Assembly: GCA_944320665.1 (NCBI GenBank) | Contig: CALUII010000018.1 | Span: 1 to 32,773, forward strand | Direction: 5' to 3' | Source of the DNA: an uncultured Alistipes sp. | Lineage (GTDB): Bacteria; Bacteroidota; Bacteroidia; Bacteroidales; Rikenellaceae | Length of the DNA: 32,773 nucleotides | Part shown: one piece after another, positions 6,212 to 15,746 of the stretch | Layout: every line of letters starts with the position of its first letter | Numbering within the stretch: the first letter of the stretch is position 1 | Notes under the pieces: model-generated | What the model saw: only the letters and a program-made list of their open reading frames with translations | Database searches by the model: none | What the model was told of the DNA's origin: nothing | Made by a program: the position numbers and the translations under genes

Positions 6212-6293
6212 GTCATATATCGATTTTGGAGATTCGAATCTGCGCAAATATACACAAAAAGATGCAACATGCAACAGGGTGCATAATTATATG

Positions 6294-6329
6294 CGGAAGC
6301 CCCGAACGCTTGGTCGTTCGGGGCTTCCG
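6294..6329. terminator. Hairpin between fabG and the PorV-like gene
   Basis: A perfect 15-bp stem (6294-6308 with 6315-6329) and 6-nt loop, GC-rich at its centre. No long T tract on either strand, but its position 53 nt after the fabG stop fits a terminator for fabG. Confidence 0.65.
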
Positions 6330-6381
6330 TATGTAGATGAAGCCGACATGCAGGCTTTGATCCCGGAGTGTATGGTGCCGT

Positions 6382-7128
6382 TTAGCAGTTCATGGCACCG
6401 CAACAGTGGATCACCTGTCCGCTCACGTACGACGAGAGATCCGATGCCAGGAAGAGAGCCACCTTGGCTACCTCCTCGGGCGTACCGCCGCGACGCAGCG
6501 GAATCTGTTTGTACCATCCCTCCTTCACCTCGTCAGGCAGTTTGTCGGTCATATCGGTAAGGATGAAGCCCGGGGCGATGCAGTTGGCGCGGATGCCGCG
6601 TGAACCCATCTCCTTGGCGATCGACTTGGCCAGACCGATCATACCGGCTTTCGAAGCCGAGTAGTTGCACTGTCCGGCATTGCCGCTGACACCTACGACC
6701 GACGACATGTTGATGATCGAACCGCTCTTCTGACGTGCCATGATGGGCGTAACGGCATGAATGAAGTTGAAGGCTGATTTCAGGTTGACGTTCAGTACGG
6801 CATCCCACTGTGCTTCAGACATACGCATCATGAGTCCATCCTTCGTAATGCCGGCATTGTTTACCAGGATATCGATGCGTCCGAAATCCTTGACAATCTG
6901 GTCGATCACCTGATGCGTCTCTTCGAAGTTGGCTGCATTCGAGGCATAGCCCTTTGCCTTGACGCCCAGGGCGGCGATCTCGGCCTCGGTAGCCTTGCCG
7001 TTTTCGTCGATTACCAGGTCGGTGAATGCCACATTGGCGCCCTCACGGGCAAACTGAAGTGCGATGGCCTTGCCGATGCCGCGGGCGGCACCCGTCACAA
7101 CGGCAACTTTCCCTTCAAGTAGTTTCAT
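6382..7128 (-). CDS. fabG: 3-oxoacyl-[acyl-carrier-protein] reductase FabG
   Basis: A 248-residue short-chain dehydrogenase that reduces 3-oxoacyl-ACP with NADPH in each round of fatty-acid elongation. It shows TGAARGIG (12-19) for the cofactor, NNAG (90-93), the catalytic S143, Y156 and K160 (SSVVG, NYSASK), and NCIAPGFI with the SYVSGQVI end typical of FabG. Length is standard. Met at 7128 is chosen since it starts KLLEGKVAVVTG; upstream codons are unrelated. The C-terminus HCCGAMNC carries two adjacent cysteines plus a final one. A -7 box (7261-7268) lies about 130 nt upstream, implying a longish leader. Divergent from glyA. Confidence 0.93.
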   Translation of the reverse strand: MKLLEGKVAVVTGAARGIGKAIALQFAREGANVAFTDLVIDENGKATEAEIAALGVKAKGYASNAANFEETHQVIDQIVKDFGRIDILVNNAGITKDGLMMRMSEAQWDAVLNVNLKSAFNFIHAVTPIMARQKSGSIINMSSVVGVSGNAGQCNYSASKAGMIGLAKSIAKEMGSRGIRANCIAPGFILTDMTDKLPDEVKEGWYKQIPLRRGGTPEEVAKVALFLASDLSSYVSGQVIHCCGAMNC

Positions 7129-7260
7129 AAGCTGAGCTTTTTTATAAATAAGTGTTCTCTGTTGTATCCATCTCGTTCCGGTCGGGAGTGGATACCCGCT
7201 TCCTTGCACCTTTCGTCGCATGCATGATGCGAGTCGTCATCCCGGTCGAATAATTTGCTC

Positions 7261-7268
7261 CAAAGGTA
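7261..7268 (-). promoter_or_regulatory. -7 box for fabG
   Basis: TACCTTTG on the minus strand (plus 7261-7268) matches TAnnTTTG. It would give a leader of roughly 125 nt before the fabG ATG. No clear -33 box. Confidence 0.4.
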
Positions 7269-7358
7269 CTAAATTTTTTTCGGTTTTGCCGGCGGGGGCG
7301 CGGAATTTCGGCAAATATTACTATCTTTACACCACGCAACCATAATCTCATACATTAT

Positions 7359-8639
7359 ATGAAAAAAGACACTCAAATCTTCGAGCTGATTGCCGAAGAG
7401 CGTCAGCGCCAGATGAAGGGCATCGAACTGATTGCCTCCGAAAACTTTGTCAGCGACCAGGTGATGCAGGCAATGGGTTCCGTGCTCACGAACAAATATG
7501 CCGAGGGCTATCCCGCCGCGCGTTATTATGGCGGTTGTGAAGTGGTCGACAAGGTGGAGCGTCTGGCCATCGAGCGCCTCTGCAAGATCTACGGCGCGGA
7601 GTATGCCAACGTGCAGCCCCATTCCGGTGCGCAGGCCAACATGGCAGTCTTCTTTGCCTGTCTGAAGCCGGGTGACACCTTCATGGGTCTCGACCTGGCT
7701 CACGGCGGTCACCTTTCGCACGGTTCGCCGGTCAATATGTCGGGCATGTATTTCAATGCCGTGGGCTATCAGCTTGACGAGGCTACCGGAGTGATCGATT
7801 ACGACAAAATGGAACAGAAGGCACTCGAGTGCAAGCCGAAACTGATCGTGGGTGGTGCATCGGCCTATTCGCGTGAGTGGGATTACAAGCGCATGCGTGA
7901 GATTGCCGACAAGGTAGGTGCCCTGCTGCTCATTGATATGGCTCATACGGCCGGTCTGATTGCTGCCGGTCTGTTGGAAAATCCTGTGAAATATGCCCAC
8001 ATCGTCACCTCGACGACCCACAAGACCCTGCGCGGTCCGCGCGGCGGTATCATCCTCATGGGTAAGGATTTCGAGAATCCGTGGGGACTCAAGACGCCGA
8101 AGGGTGTGGTGAAGATGATGTCGCAGGTACTCAATTCGGCCGTATTCCCCGGCATCCAGGGCGGTCCGCTTGAGCATGTGATTGCTGCCAAGGCCGTAGC
8201 TTTCGGTGAGGCTCTCGAACCCGAATACAAAGAGTATCAGAAACAGGTACAGAAGAATGCCAAGGCAATGGCCGAGGCCTTCGTAAAACGCGGATACAAA
8301 ATTGTGTCGGGCGGTACGGACAACCACCTGATGCTGGTCGATCTGCGCACGAAGTTCCCCGACCTGACGGGTAAACTGGCTGAAAAGTGCCTCGTGGCAG
8401 CCGATATCACCACAAACAAGAATATGGTGCCGTTCGACAGCCGTTCGCCCTTCCAGACGTCGGGTCTGCGCTTCGGTACGCCGGCTATCACGACGCGTGG
8501 CGTAAAGGAGGACAAGATGGACTATATCGTCGGCCTGATTGACCGCGTGCTTTGCGACCCGGAGAACGAGGAGAATATAGCAGCCGTACGCAAGGATGTC
8601 AATGCGATGATGGCCGAGTACCCGCTTTTTGCGTGGTAG
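7359..8639 (+). CDS. glyA: Serine hydroxymethyltransferase
   Basis: A 426-residue PLP enzyme that converts serine plus tetrahydrofolate to glycine plus 5,10-methylene-THF, the main source of one-carbon units. Seen: [11 protein letters not shown] near the start, [34 protein letters not shown], the [10 protein letters not shown] segment and the PLP lysine K222 in [12 protein letters not shown]; the end [25 protein letters not shown] region is also intact. Length matches the family. A TATCTTTA box at 7322-7329 is a near-match -7 element 30 nt before the ATG. The DUF2461 gene follows after 9 nt. Confidence 0.97.
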   Translation: MKKDTQIFELIAEERQRQMKGIELIASENFVSDQVMQAMGSVLTNKYAEGYPAARYYGGCEVVDKVERLAIERLCKIYGAEYANVQPHSGAQANMAVFFACLKPGDTFMGLDLAHGGHLSHGSPVNMSGMYFNAVGYQLDEATGVIDYDKMEQKALECKPKLIVGGASAYSREWDYKRMREIADKVGALLLIDMAHTAGLIAAGLLENPVKYAHIVTSTTHKTLRGPRGGIILMGKDFENPWGLKTPKGVVKMMSQVLNSAVFPGIQGGPLEHVIAAKAVAFGEALEPEYKEYQKQVQKNAKAMAEAFVKRGYKIVSGGTDNHLMLVDLRTKFPDLTGKLAEKCLVAADITTNKNMVPFDSRSPFQTSGLRFGTPAITTRGVKEDKMDYIVGLIDRVLCDPENEENIAAVRKDVNAMMAEYPLFAW

Positions 8640-8648
8640 TAGTGCTGA

Positions 8649-9332
8649 ATGAAGGAGCTTGTCTCTTTTTTACACGAGCTGCATGATCACAACGACCGGG
8701 CGTGGTTCGATGCGAATCGTCGGCGTTGGGAGGCTGTACGCGAGGAGTTCCGCACCTTCACCGAGGGGTTGATCGACGGAATCGCGTCGTTCGACCCTTC
8801 GGTCAAGGGGCTCCGACCTCAGGATTGTATCTATCGTATTGCGCGTGATACGCGGTTCAGTCCCGATAAGTCTCCGTACAAGACCTATATCGGTGCGATC
8901 GTGGCCCCTCGTGGCAAGAAGGCCGGTTATGCGGGGTATTATTTCCATGTCGAGCCGGTGGTTGATGAGCGCTTGTCGATGGGAAGCGGTTTGACCGCAG
9001 GTATCTATTGCCCCGAACCGGTCGTATTACGGTCTGTGCGGGATGAAATTCTGGATCACGGGGCTGAAATCGTGGAGGCTATGAATGAGGCGGAGGGTTT
9101 CCGACTCAATACGGTCAATTGCTTGCGCCGTACACCGACTGGATATCCGCGCGGAACGGAATACGATGCCCTGTTGCGGCAGAAGGATCTCTTTGTGACG
9201 CGGCCCATGGATGATGCCTATCTGTTGGCGCCGAATCTGCTGGAACGGGTAATCGGGGAGTTCCGACGGACACATCATCTGGTGGCGATATTGAATCGGG
9301 CTGTGCAGTTTGCATACGATGAGATGCGGTGA
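8649..9332 (+). CDS. DUF2461 family protein
   Basis: A 227-residue protein recognisable as DUF2461 (TIGR02453-type) from the N-terminal LHDHNDRAWFDANRRRW, the central CIYRIARDTRFSPDKSPYKT and the MGSGL / CPEP block. The function of the family is not established; it is widespread in Bacteroidetes as a single cytoplasmic protein. No signal peptide or membrane helix. It follows glyA by 9 nt and is probably cotranscribed with it, which says little about its role. A hairpin with T tract lies about 100 nt after it. Confidence 0.85.
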   Translation: MKELVSFLHELHDHNDRAWFDANRRRWEAVREEFRTFTEGLIDGIASFDPSVKGLRPQDCIYRIARDTRFSPDKSPYKTYIGAIVAPRGKKAGYAGYYFHVEPVVDERLSMGSGLTAGIYCPEPVVLRSVRDEILDHGAEIVEAMNEAEGFRLNTVNCLRRTPTGYPRGTEYDALLRQKDLFVTRPMDDAYLLAPNLLERVIGEFRRTHHLVAILNRAVQFAYDEMR

Positions 9333-9428
9333 GTCGGAAAGATGGCTGTTGGAATTGCATGGGGCGCCTCGGGCGATTGTCATATAGGCGTTCGTGCGTA
9401 TAGTGCAATCCATTGTGGAGAAGGAGCT

Positions 9429-9481
9429 GTGCCGATCGGGAGGTGTGACGTATGTGCGACTCGCGATCGGCACGGTTTTTT
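9429..9481 (+). terminator. Terminator after glyA-DUF2461
   Basis: GTGCCGATCG (9429-9438) and CGATCGGCAC (9464-9473) are perfect 10-bp arms around a 25-nt loop, followed by GGTTTTTT (9474-9481). The large loop is unusual but the T tract fits a rightward terminator. Confidence 0.6.
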
Positions 9482-9535
9482 CACCTGTGCAGAATGGGCG
9501 TGCTTGCTGGACGCGAATTTATTGGAAAATGTTAT

Positions 9536-10537
9536 ATGAAACGAATCTTTTGGATGTTGTTTGCCTGCTGTGCTACGGCAGGCACACTCCTGGCTCAGGA
9601 AAAATCGACTATGAATGAACTGATGCCCACGAACGATGTCGAGAAGAGCACGTTCGTCTATGCGGTAAAGGGCAGTGACACGTTGCGTATGGATCGCTAT
9701 CGGGTCGCTTCGATGCGGCACGACGAGGCGTCGCCGTGCATGATTTTTGTCTTCGGTGGCGGGTTTGCCTGGGGTGAGCGCGATAATGCTGATTATCTGC
9801 CTTTTTTCGAACACATGGCCCGCAAGGGATTTACGGTGGCGGCGATCGATTATCGTCTCGGTTTGAAAAGCGCAGTGGCTCGCGGCGATTTGAGTATGGA
9901 ACGTTTCCCGCTGCTGTTTGCAGCCAGCGTGCGGATGGCTGTGGAGGACCTTTATGATGCTACGGCCTATCTGTTGGCCCAAGCAGACGGGTGGCAGATC
10001 GATCCCCGTCGAATAGTTACCTGCGGGTCGAGTGCCGGCGCTATAACGGTGTTACATGCCGAATACGATCTGTGTAATGGATCGCCGCATGCGACGCAGC
10101 GATTGCCTGAGGAGTTTAATTATGCCGGTGTCATTTCGTTTGCCGGAGCCATTTTTGCTGCAGGGAATGACTTGGACTGGGGAACGAATCGACATCCGGC
10201 GCCGATGCTGCTTTTCCATGGCGATGCCGATCGCAATGTCCCCTATGGGGCGATACGTGCTATGGGAGCCGGATTCTTTGGGTCGGAATATATTGCGGCT
10301 CAATTGACACAGATGCGGATACCGCATGCCTTCTACTCCGTAGTCAATGCCGGGCATGAGATGGCTGTGGTGCCGATGGCTGACAATCGGTATGAAATTG
10401 AGGCTTTCCTGCAGAATCTGGTGATTGAGCAGCAACCGCTCGTGATTGATACACAGATCGTCTCGCTCGATCGTCCCGATGTGCCTAAGGAATTTACGTT
10501 GGAAGAGTATATTCTTTCCAATTTTGGAGGCGAATAA
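9536..10537 (+). CDS. Secreted alpha/beta-hydrolase (esterase/lipase type)
   Basis: A 333-residue protein with signal peptide (1-20, MKRIFWMLFACCATAGTLLA). The hydrolase fold shows an oxyanion motif GGGFAWG (74-80), nucleophile S166 in GSSAG, acid D230 or D232 in HGDADRNVPY, and H274 in NAGHEM. It resembles BD-FAE and acetyl-xylan-type esterases that remove acyl groups from polysaccharides or small esters; the natural substrate is not evident and no glycan operon is adjacent. The ATG at 9536 was chosen because it begins the signal sequence. It stands alone, with terminators on both sides. Confidence 0.8.
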   Translation: MKRIFWMLFACCATAGTLLAQEKSTMNELMPTNDVEKSTFVYAVKGSDTLRMDRYRVASMRHDEASPCMIFVFGGGFAWGERDNADYLPFFEHMARKGFTVAAIDYRLGLKSAVARGDLSMERFPLLFAASVRMAVEDLYDATAYLLAQADGWQIDPRRIVTCGSSAGAITVLHAEYDLCNGSPHATQRLPEEFNYAGVISFAGAIFAAGNDLDWGTNRHPAPMLLFHGDADRNVPYGAIRAMGAGFFGSEYIAAQLTQMRIPHAFYSVVNAGHEMAVVPMADNRYEIEAFLQNLVIEQQPLVIDTQIVSLDRPDVPKEFTLEEYILSNFGGE

Positions 10538-10598
10538 CGGGACATCCGGTTGGGGTTGTCGTGTCGACTGACGGACGGGGAGTGACTGCTCCGGATGA

Positions 10599-10646
10599 AC
10601 GTGAAAAGGGAGGCTACGAAATTCTTCGTAGCCTCCCTTTTCACGT
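10599..10646. terminator. Bidirectional terminator (esterase / glmS)
   Basis: A perfect 22-bp stem (10599-10620 with 10625-10646) around ATTC, containing A and T tracts at its base. It lies between convergent genes and can serve both. Confidence 0.9.
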
Positions 10647-10686
10647 TTTGTTGTGCGCACCCGAGGGGATGTGTTTCTATCGGCAG

Positions 10687-12531
10687 TTACTCTACAGTGA
10701 CTGATTTGGCCAGATTGCGCGGCTGGTCAACGTTCCGTCCCTTGTAGACCGCAATGTAATAGGCCAGCAGTTGCAACGGAACACTCACCACGATCGGCAT
10801 CAGGCATTCCGTAATGACCGGCACCTCGATGCAGTAATCGGCAATACGACGCACCTGTTCGTCGTCTCGGGCGATTACGGCAATGATGCGGCCGCCGCGG
10901 GCCTTTACCTCCTCCATATTGCTTACGGTTTTGGCGTAGGTGTGATCCGGAGTTGCAATGACAACAGTAGGCATTTCGTTGTCGATCAGTGCAATGGGAC
11001 CGTGTTTCATCTCGGCGGCGGGATAGCCCTCTGCATGGATATAGGAGATCTCTTTCAGTTTGAGAGCACCCTCGAGAGCGGTCGGATAGTTATAGCCACG
11101 TCCCAGATAGATGAAGTTGTGGGCGTAGGTGAAGATCTTCGACAGATCGCTGATCTGGTCGTCGAGTTTTAACACTTCGGTCAATGTCTCGGGCAGTTCA
11201 AGCAGTGCCTTTGATACCTCATGATAATAGGTCTCGTCTATTGTGCCACGCTCCTTGCCGATGGTCAGGGCCAGCATGGCCATGACCGTCACTTGGCCGG
11301 TGAAGGCTTTGGTCGATGCCACGCCGATTTCGGGACCCACGTGAATGTAGGCGCCCGTGTCGGTTGAGCGGGCAATTGACGAACCGACTACGTTGCAGAT
11401 GCCGAATACGAAGGCTCCGGCCTTGTGTGCCAGTTCCACGGCCGCCAACGTATCGGCCGTTTCGCCCGATTGCGAAACAGCGATCACAATGTCATCCGGG
11501 TGGATGATGGGGTTGCGGTAGCGGAACTCCGAGGCGTACTCCACTTCGACCGGTATGCGGCAGATATTTTCGATCAAATGTTCGCCGATAAGCGACGCAT
11601 GCCATGAGGTGCCGCAGGCTACGAAGATGATGCGTTTGGCCTGCATGAATTTGTCGCGGTGATCGATTACGCCCGAGAGTTTGACCTCCAGATTGGAGGG
11701 GTTGATTCGTCCGCGGATGCAGTCGATGATCGTCTTGGGTTGTTCGTAGATCTCCTTGAGCATAAAGTGCGGGTAACCGCCCTTTTCGAGTTGGGAGATG
11801 CTCAGTTCCAACTGTTTGATGTCGATACGACTCTCTTCGTTGTCGAGCGTGACGATCTTGAGCGGCTGGCCGCGGTGAAGGACTGCCACTTCGCCATCCT
11901 TTACATAGACAAAATCATTCGTATATTCAATGATCGACGTGGCGTCCGACCCGAGGAAGTATTCATCCTGACCGATGCCGATTACCAGCGGGCTGCTTTT
12001 GCGGGCCGCAATGATTTCATCGGGATTGTTCTTTTCGATGATGGCAATGGCATAGGCGCCGATTACTTGCTTGAGGGCTTGTTGCACGGCTTCGAGTAGC
12101 GTGCATCCGTTGGTCGAACGGATGTATTCGATCAGATTGACCAGAACCTCCGAATCGGTGCTGCTACGGAACGTATAGCCGTTGGCCATCAGGGCGTCCT
12201 TTAAGACCCGGTAGTTCTCAATGATTCCGTTGTGAATCAGTGCAATGTTCTGCGATTCGGAGCAATGAGGGTGGGCGTTGACGTCGTTGGGTTCTCCGTG
12301 TGTTGCCCAGCGGGTGTGGGCAATGCCGATAGTACCGTCAAGATCTTTGGATTCGACGAAATGTTCCAATGCAGCGACCTTGCCTTTGCATTTGTAGACG
12401 TTGAGTTGACCGGCTCCGTTGACGAGGGCCAGACCGGCGCTATCGTAACCGCGGTATTCGAGACGGTGAAGTCCCTTGATCAGAATGGGATAAGCGGGTT
12501 GCTTCCCGATGTAACCTACAATTCCGCACAT
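10687..12531 (-). CDS. glmS: Glutamine-fructose-6-phosphate aminotransferase
   Basis: A 614-residue enzyme that makes glucosamine-6-phosphate from fructose-6-phosphate and glutamine, the entry step to UDP-GlcNAc for peptidoglycan and lipid A. The protein must start MCGIVGYIG so that Cys becomes the N-terminal nucleophile; this fixes the start at 12531 rather than an ATG 12 nt upstream. The class II glutaminase domain (1-235, with HTRWATHG and HNGIIENY) is followed by two SIS sugar-isomerase domains (VACGTSWHA, SQSGETADT; then YLGRGYNYP, EGYPAAEMKHGPIAL) and the end LAKSVTVE. Upstream TATATTTG (plus 12555-12562) is a good -7 box. A glmM-like gene lies in the same leftward cluster. Confidence 0.97.
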   Translation of the reverse strand: MCGIVGYIGKQPAYPILIKGLHRLEYRGYDSAGLALVNGAGQLNVYKCKGKVAALEHFVESKDLDGTIGIAHTRWATHGEPNDVNAHPHCSESQNIALIHNGIIENYRVLKDALMANGYTFRSSTDSEVLVNLIEYIRSTNGCTLLEAVQQALKQVIGAYAIAIIEKNNPDEIIAARKSSPLVIGIGQDEYFLGSDATSIIEYTNDFVYVKDGEVAVLHRGQPLKIVTLDNEESRIDIKQLELSISQLEKGGYPHFMLKEIYEQPKTIIDCIRGRINPSNLEVKLSGVIDHRDKFMQAKRIIFVACGTSWHASLIGEHLIENICRIPVEVEYASEFRYRNPIIHPDDIVIAVSQSGETADTLAAVELAHKAGAFVFGICNVVGSSIARSTDTGAYIHVGPEIGVASTKAFTGQVTVMAMLALTIGKERGTIDETYYHEVSKALLELPETLTEVLKLDDQISDLSKIFTYAHNFIYLGRGYNYPTALEGALKLKEISYIHAEGYPAAEMKHGPIALIDNEMPTVVIATPDHTYAKTVSNMEEVKARGGRIIAVIARDDEQVRRIADYCIEVPVITECLMPIVVSVPLQLLAYYIAVYKGRNVDQPRNLAKSVTVE

Positions 12532-12554
12532 GTTGTTTTGCAATTTGACAAGTG

Positions 12555-12562
12555 CAAATATA
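12555..12562 (-). promoter_or_regulatory. -7 box of glmS
   Basis: TATATTTG on the minus strand matches TAnnTTTG, 23 nt before the glmS ATG; a TTCG 20 nt further upstream is a 3-of-4 match to the -33 TTTG box. Confidence 0.5.
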
Positions 12563-12724
12563 CGAATATAAATTCAATGTAGCGAATTCTATCCCGTCTC
12601 AATTAGAGATGCTTCCGTTTTTAACGGGGTGCTTCGACTGCAGCCGGATCGACTGATGAGCGGTTCGTGTTGTTTGGGCATCGCCGGAAAGCCACCCGAA
12701 GCTCCCGAGACGAGACCGCAAAGT

Positions 12725-12766
12725 AGAAGCGGCACTCGCTCCTTGGGATAGGTGAATGCCGCTTCT
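12725..12766 (-). terminator. Hairpin after the dipeptidase gene
   Basis: AGAAGCGGCA (12725-12734) pairs with TGCCGCTTCT (12757-12766) around a 22-nt loop, 56 nt past the dipeptidase stop. The leftward tail is only weakly T-rich, so the call is moderate. The rest of 12,563-12,821 shows no gene. Confidence 0.45.
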
Positions 12767-12821
12767 TGTGTGCAGAATGTTTCGGCCCGGACGGCGGCCG
12801 GGCGATTCCAATGGTTGATTG

Positions 12822-14189
12822 CTACTTCTCTTCGGCGAAGTATCTGTAGAAATAGGGGATGGTCTCGATGCCTTTATAGAACTGGTCGAGGCCGTAGCTC
12901 TCGTTGGGCGAGTGGATGGCGTCCTCGGCAAGTCCGAAGCCGATGAGCAAAGATTTGATGCCCAGAATGGCCTCGAAACCGCTGATAATCGGAATGGAAC
13001 CGCCCGAATAGAATGGCAGCGGCTTTTTGCCGAACGTGGCTACGATGGCCTTCTCGGCAGCCTTGTAAGCCGGCATGTCGGTCGGGGCAACGTAGGGCAT
13101 GCCTCCGTGGAGCGATTTCACCTGCACCTTTACGCTTTTCGGGGCGATGGCACGGAAATGCTTCTCGAAGAGCTTGCTGATCTTGCGGAAGTCCTGGTTC
13201 GGCACCAGACGCATCGAGATCTTGGCCGAGGCCTTCGACGGGATGACCGTTTTGGTCCCCTCCTCAATATAGCCGCCCCAAATGCCGTTGACGTCAAGCG
13301 ACGGACGGATACCTGTTCGTTCGATGGTTGTGAAGCCGGCCTCCCCCTCGACATCGCCGATCGACAACGACTTCTTATAGGCCGACAAGCTGAACGGCAC
13401 CTTGTTGAAGGCTTTGCGTTCGGCAGGGGTCAGTTCGCGCACGTCGTCGTAGAAGCCCGGGATGGTGACGTGTCCGTTTTCGTCGATCAGACTGGCTACC
13501 AGGCGTGCCAGCACGTTGGCCGGATTGGCTACGGCTCCACCGAAAAGGCCCGAGTGCAGGTCTTTGTCCGGTCCGGTAACTTCGACCTCCATATAGGCCA
13601 GGCCGCGCAGTCCGCAAGTGATTGACGGGGTGTCGAGCGAAATCATCGAGGTGTCTGATACGAGGATGATGTCGGCCTTGAGCATCCGTTTGTTCTGACG
13701 GCAGAAGTCATAGAGGCTCGCCGAGCCGATCTCTTCTTCGCCTTCGAGCATGAACTTCACGTTGCAGGGCAGTGTACCCGTGGCACACATTGCCTCGAAG
13801 GCTGCTACATGCATGAAGAGTTGTCCCTTGTCGTCGTCGGCTCCACGACCCCAGATACGTCCCTCCTTCACGACCGGCTCGAAGGGCTCGGTGCGCCACT
13901 CCTCACGAGGGTCGACCGGCATCACGTCGTAGTGGCCGTACACGAGTACGGTCTTGGCCTTCGGGTCGATGATCTTTTCGGCGTAGACCACCGGATTGCC
14001 TGCTGTCGGCATCACTTCGGCACGGTCGGCACCGGCCTTGACGAGGGCCTTGGCCAGGTGCTCGGCACAGCGCTGCATGTCGGGTTTGTGCTCCGACTGG
14101 GCACTGATCGACGGAATGCGAAGAACATCAAACAATTCACTGAGGAACTGATCTTTGTGTGATTCAATATAACTTTTTACTTGATCCAT
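12822..14189 (-). CDS. M20-family metallo-dipeptidase
   Basis: A 455-residue cytoplasmic di-zinc peptidase of the M20 (carnosinase/PepV-like) family. Metal and catalytic residues are visible: H86 and D88 in YGHYDV, D119 in GRGADDDKG, the catalytic pair E151-E152 in LEGEEEIG, D in SDTSM, the dimerisation-domain LHSG motif (DLHSGLFGG) and the last ligand histidine in HSPNE near the end. It should split dipeptides taken up or released by protein turnover. The ATG at 14189 gives the normal N-terminus MDQVKSYIESH; longer frames run into the upstream gene. It follows the glmM-like gene by 49 nt on the same strand. Confidence 0.92.
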   Translation of the reverse strand: MDQVKSYIESHKDQFLSELFDVLRIPSISAQSEHKPDMQRCAEHLAKALVKAGADRAEVMPTAGNPVVYAEKIIDPKAKTVLVYGHYDVMPVDPREEWRTEPFEPVVKEGRIWGRGADDDKGQLFMHVAAFEAMCATGTLPCNVKFMLEGEEEIGSASLYDFCRQNKRMLKADIILVSDTSMISLDTPSITCGLRGLAYMEVEVTGPDKDLHSGLFGGAVANPANVLARLVASLIDENGHVTIPGFYDDVRELTPAERKAFNKVPFSLSAYKKSLSIGDVEGEAGFTTIERTGIRPSLDVNGIWGGYIEEGTKTVIPSKASAKISMRLVPNQDFRKISKLFEKHFRAIAPKSVKVQVKSLHGGMPYVAPTDMPAYKAAEKAIVATFGKKPLPFYSGGSIPIISGFEAILGIKSLLIGFGLAEDAIHSPNESYGLDQFYKGIETIPYFYRYFAEEK

Positions 14190-14238
14190 TGGTTTGGTTG
14201 TTTTGGGTATGGTTTTGGATTGGTTGTTCGGCTTGGGG

Positions 14239-15627
14239 TTAAAGTCCGCAGATGGAGCGTATTTCACCGATGAAACGCTGCGCCAGTTGGTCGGCCTCCT
14301 CCATCGTATGGGCTTCTGTATAGACGCGGATGATCGGCTCGGTATTCGACTTGCGCAGGTGTACCCAGCTCTCCGCAAAGTCGATCTTCACACCATCCGT
14401 ATCGTTTACTTGTTCATTTGCATAGCGTGCCTTTATCTCGCGCAGCACTTTATCCACGTCAATGGCCGGCGTCAGCTCGATTTTGTTCTTCGACGCGAAG
14501 TAGGCCGGATAGGTGCGGCGCAGGGCTGTCATCGAGAGCCCCGTATGGGCCAGATGCGACAGGAAAAGAGCCACTCCGACCAATGCGTCGCGGCCGTAGT
14601 GCAACTCGGGATAGATCACGCCTCCGTTACCTTCGCCGCCAATGACGGCACCGACCTCCTTCATCTTGGCCACGACATTCACTTCGCCTACGGCCGATGC
14701 GTAGTAATGACAGCCGTGCCGCTCGGTTACATCGCGCAGGGCACGCGACGAGCTGAGGTTTGAGACCGTTGCCCCCCGGGTCTGCGAGAGGATATAATCG
14801 GCCACGGCTACCAGTGTGTACTCTTCGACGAACATTGATCCGTCTTCGCTGACAAAGGCCAGGCGGTCTACATCCGGATCTACAACGACTCCGAGATCGG
14901 CTCCTTCGCGAACGACGGCTGCCGAGATCTCCGTAAGGTTTTCGGGCAACGGCTCGGGATTGTGAGCAAATTCACCCGTCGGCGCACAATTCAGTTCGAT
15001 CACCTCGCAGCCCAGCGCCCGCAACAGGTCCGGAATGACGATGCCTCCGACCGAATTGACCGCATCGACCACCACCTTGAAGCGACGCTTGCGTACGGCA
15101 TCTGTATCTACTTGTGCGAGAGACAGTACCTGTTGTATGTGGCGAGCGTTGCAGTCAGCGTCTTCGGTGATGTGCCCGAGCGTATCGACCGATGCATAGT
15201 GGGTAGTTTCGTCGTCGGCTAGTGCCAATACGCGCTTGCCGTCGGCATCGCTCAGAAACTCACCCCGGGCATTGAGCAACTTCAGGGCGTTCCACTGGCG
15301 CGGGTTGTGTGAGGCGGTGATGATGATGCCGCCGTCGGCCTGATGGTACGTGACGGCCAACTCTGTGCCCGGCGTGGTGCAGAGTCCCAGGTGGACGACC
15401 TCGGCGCCGCAGCCTGTCAGTGTGCCGAGAACCAATTGCTCGACCATCGGGCCCGAGATGCGGGCGTCGCGTCCGACTATGATCTTCAATTGATTCGAGC
15501 CTTTCTGTTTAGCAATGAAGCGGGCATAGGCCGTGGTGAATTTCACGATGTCGAGCGGCGTGAGGTTGTCGCCGATTGTGCCGCCGATCGTGCCGCGGAT
15601 GCCCGATATGGATTTGATCAGTGTCAT
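14239..15627 (-). CDS. glmM: Phosphoglucosamine mutase (GlmM-like phosphohexomutase)
   Basis: A 462-residue alpha-D-phosphohexomutase. It has the phosphoserine loop TASHNP (S106), the magnesium loop DPDVDR (D250, D252, D254), the sugar-binding GGEGNGG and the phosphate-binding end RKSNTEPIIRVY. The E/S-x-N sugar loop with GEGNG fits glucosamine-phosphate mutases of Bacteroidetes; a phosphomanno/phosphoglucomutase role cannot be excluded. GlmM converts glucosamine-6-phosphate, the GlmS product, to glucosamine-1-phosphate, and glmS lies two genes downstream on the same strand, which supports the call. The start MTLIKSISGIRG is the family N-terminus. Confidence 0.82.
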   Translation of the reverse strand: MTLIKSISGIRGTIGGTIGDNLTPLDIVKFTTAYARFIAKQKGSNQLKIIVGRDARISGPMVEQLVLGTLTGCGAEVVHLGLCTTPGTELAVTYHQADGGIIITASHNPRQWNALKLLNARGEFLSDADGKRVLALADDETTHYASVDTLGHITEDADCNARHIQQVLSLAQVDTDAVRKRRFKVVVDAVNSVGGIVIPDLLRALGCEVIELNCAPTGEFAHNPEPLPENLTEISAAVVREGADLGVVVDPDVDRLAFVSEDGSMFVEEYTLVAVADYILSQTRGATVSNLSSSRALRDVTERHGCHYYASAVGEVNVVAKMKEVGAVIGGEGNGGVIYPELHYGRDALVGVALFLSHLAHTGLSMTALRRTYPAYFASKNKIELTPAIDVDKVLREIKARYANEQVNDTDGVKIDFAESWVHLRKSNTEPIIRVYTEAHTMEEADQLAQRFIGEIRSICGL

Positions 15628-15684
15628 GGGATGAATGAGTCTGAAAAGTTTGATACCTATAAATATGAAAATCGCACGGATTTT

Positions 15685-15715
15685 TTTGTTATTCGAGGTA
15701 AATATATTACTTTTA
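15685..15715 (+). promoter_or_regulatory. Promoter of the nucleoside phosphorylase gene
   Basis: TTTG (15685-15688), 19-nt spacer, TACTTTTA (15708-15715): a full -33 box and a one-mismatch -7 box, 31 nt before the ATG at 15747. Confidence 0.5.
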
Positions 15716-15746
15716 TGCCAATTATCGAAATCAAAACCGCAACATT

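Noticed and set aside
7269..8327. A 352-codon minus-strand frame opposite glyA
   Set aside because: Overlaps the conserved glyA; composition typical of antisense shadows.
14960..14975. A Rex-operator-like TTGTGA-N6-TCAC sequence
   Set aside because: It lies deep inside the glmM-like coding region, far from any promoter, and the right arm is incomplete.
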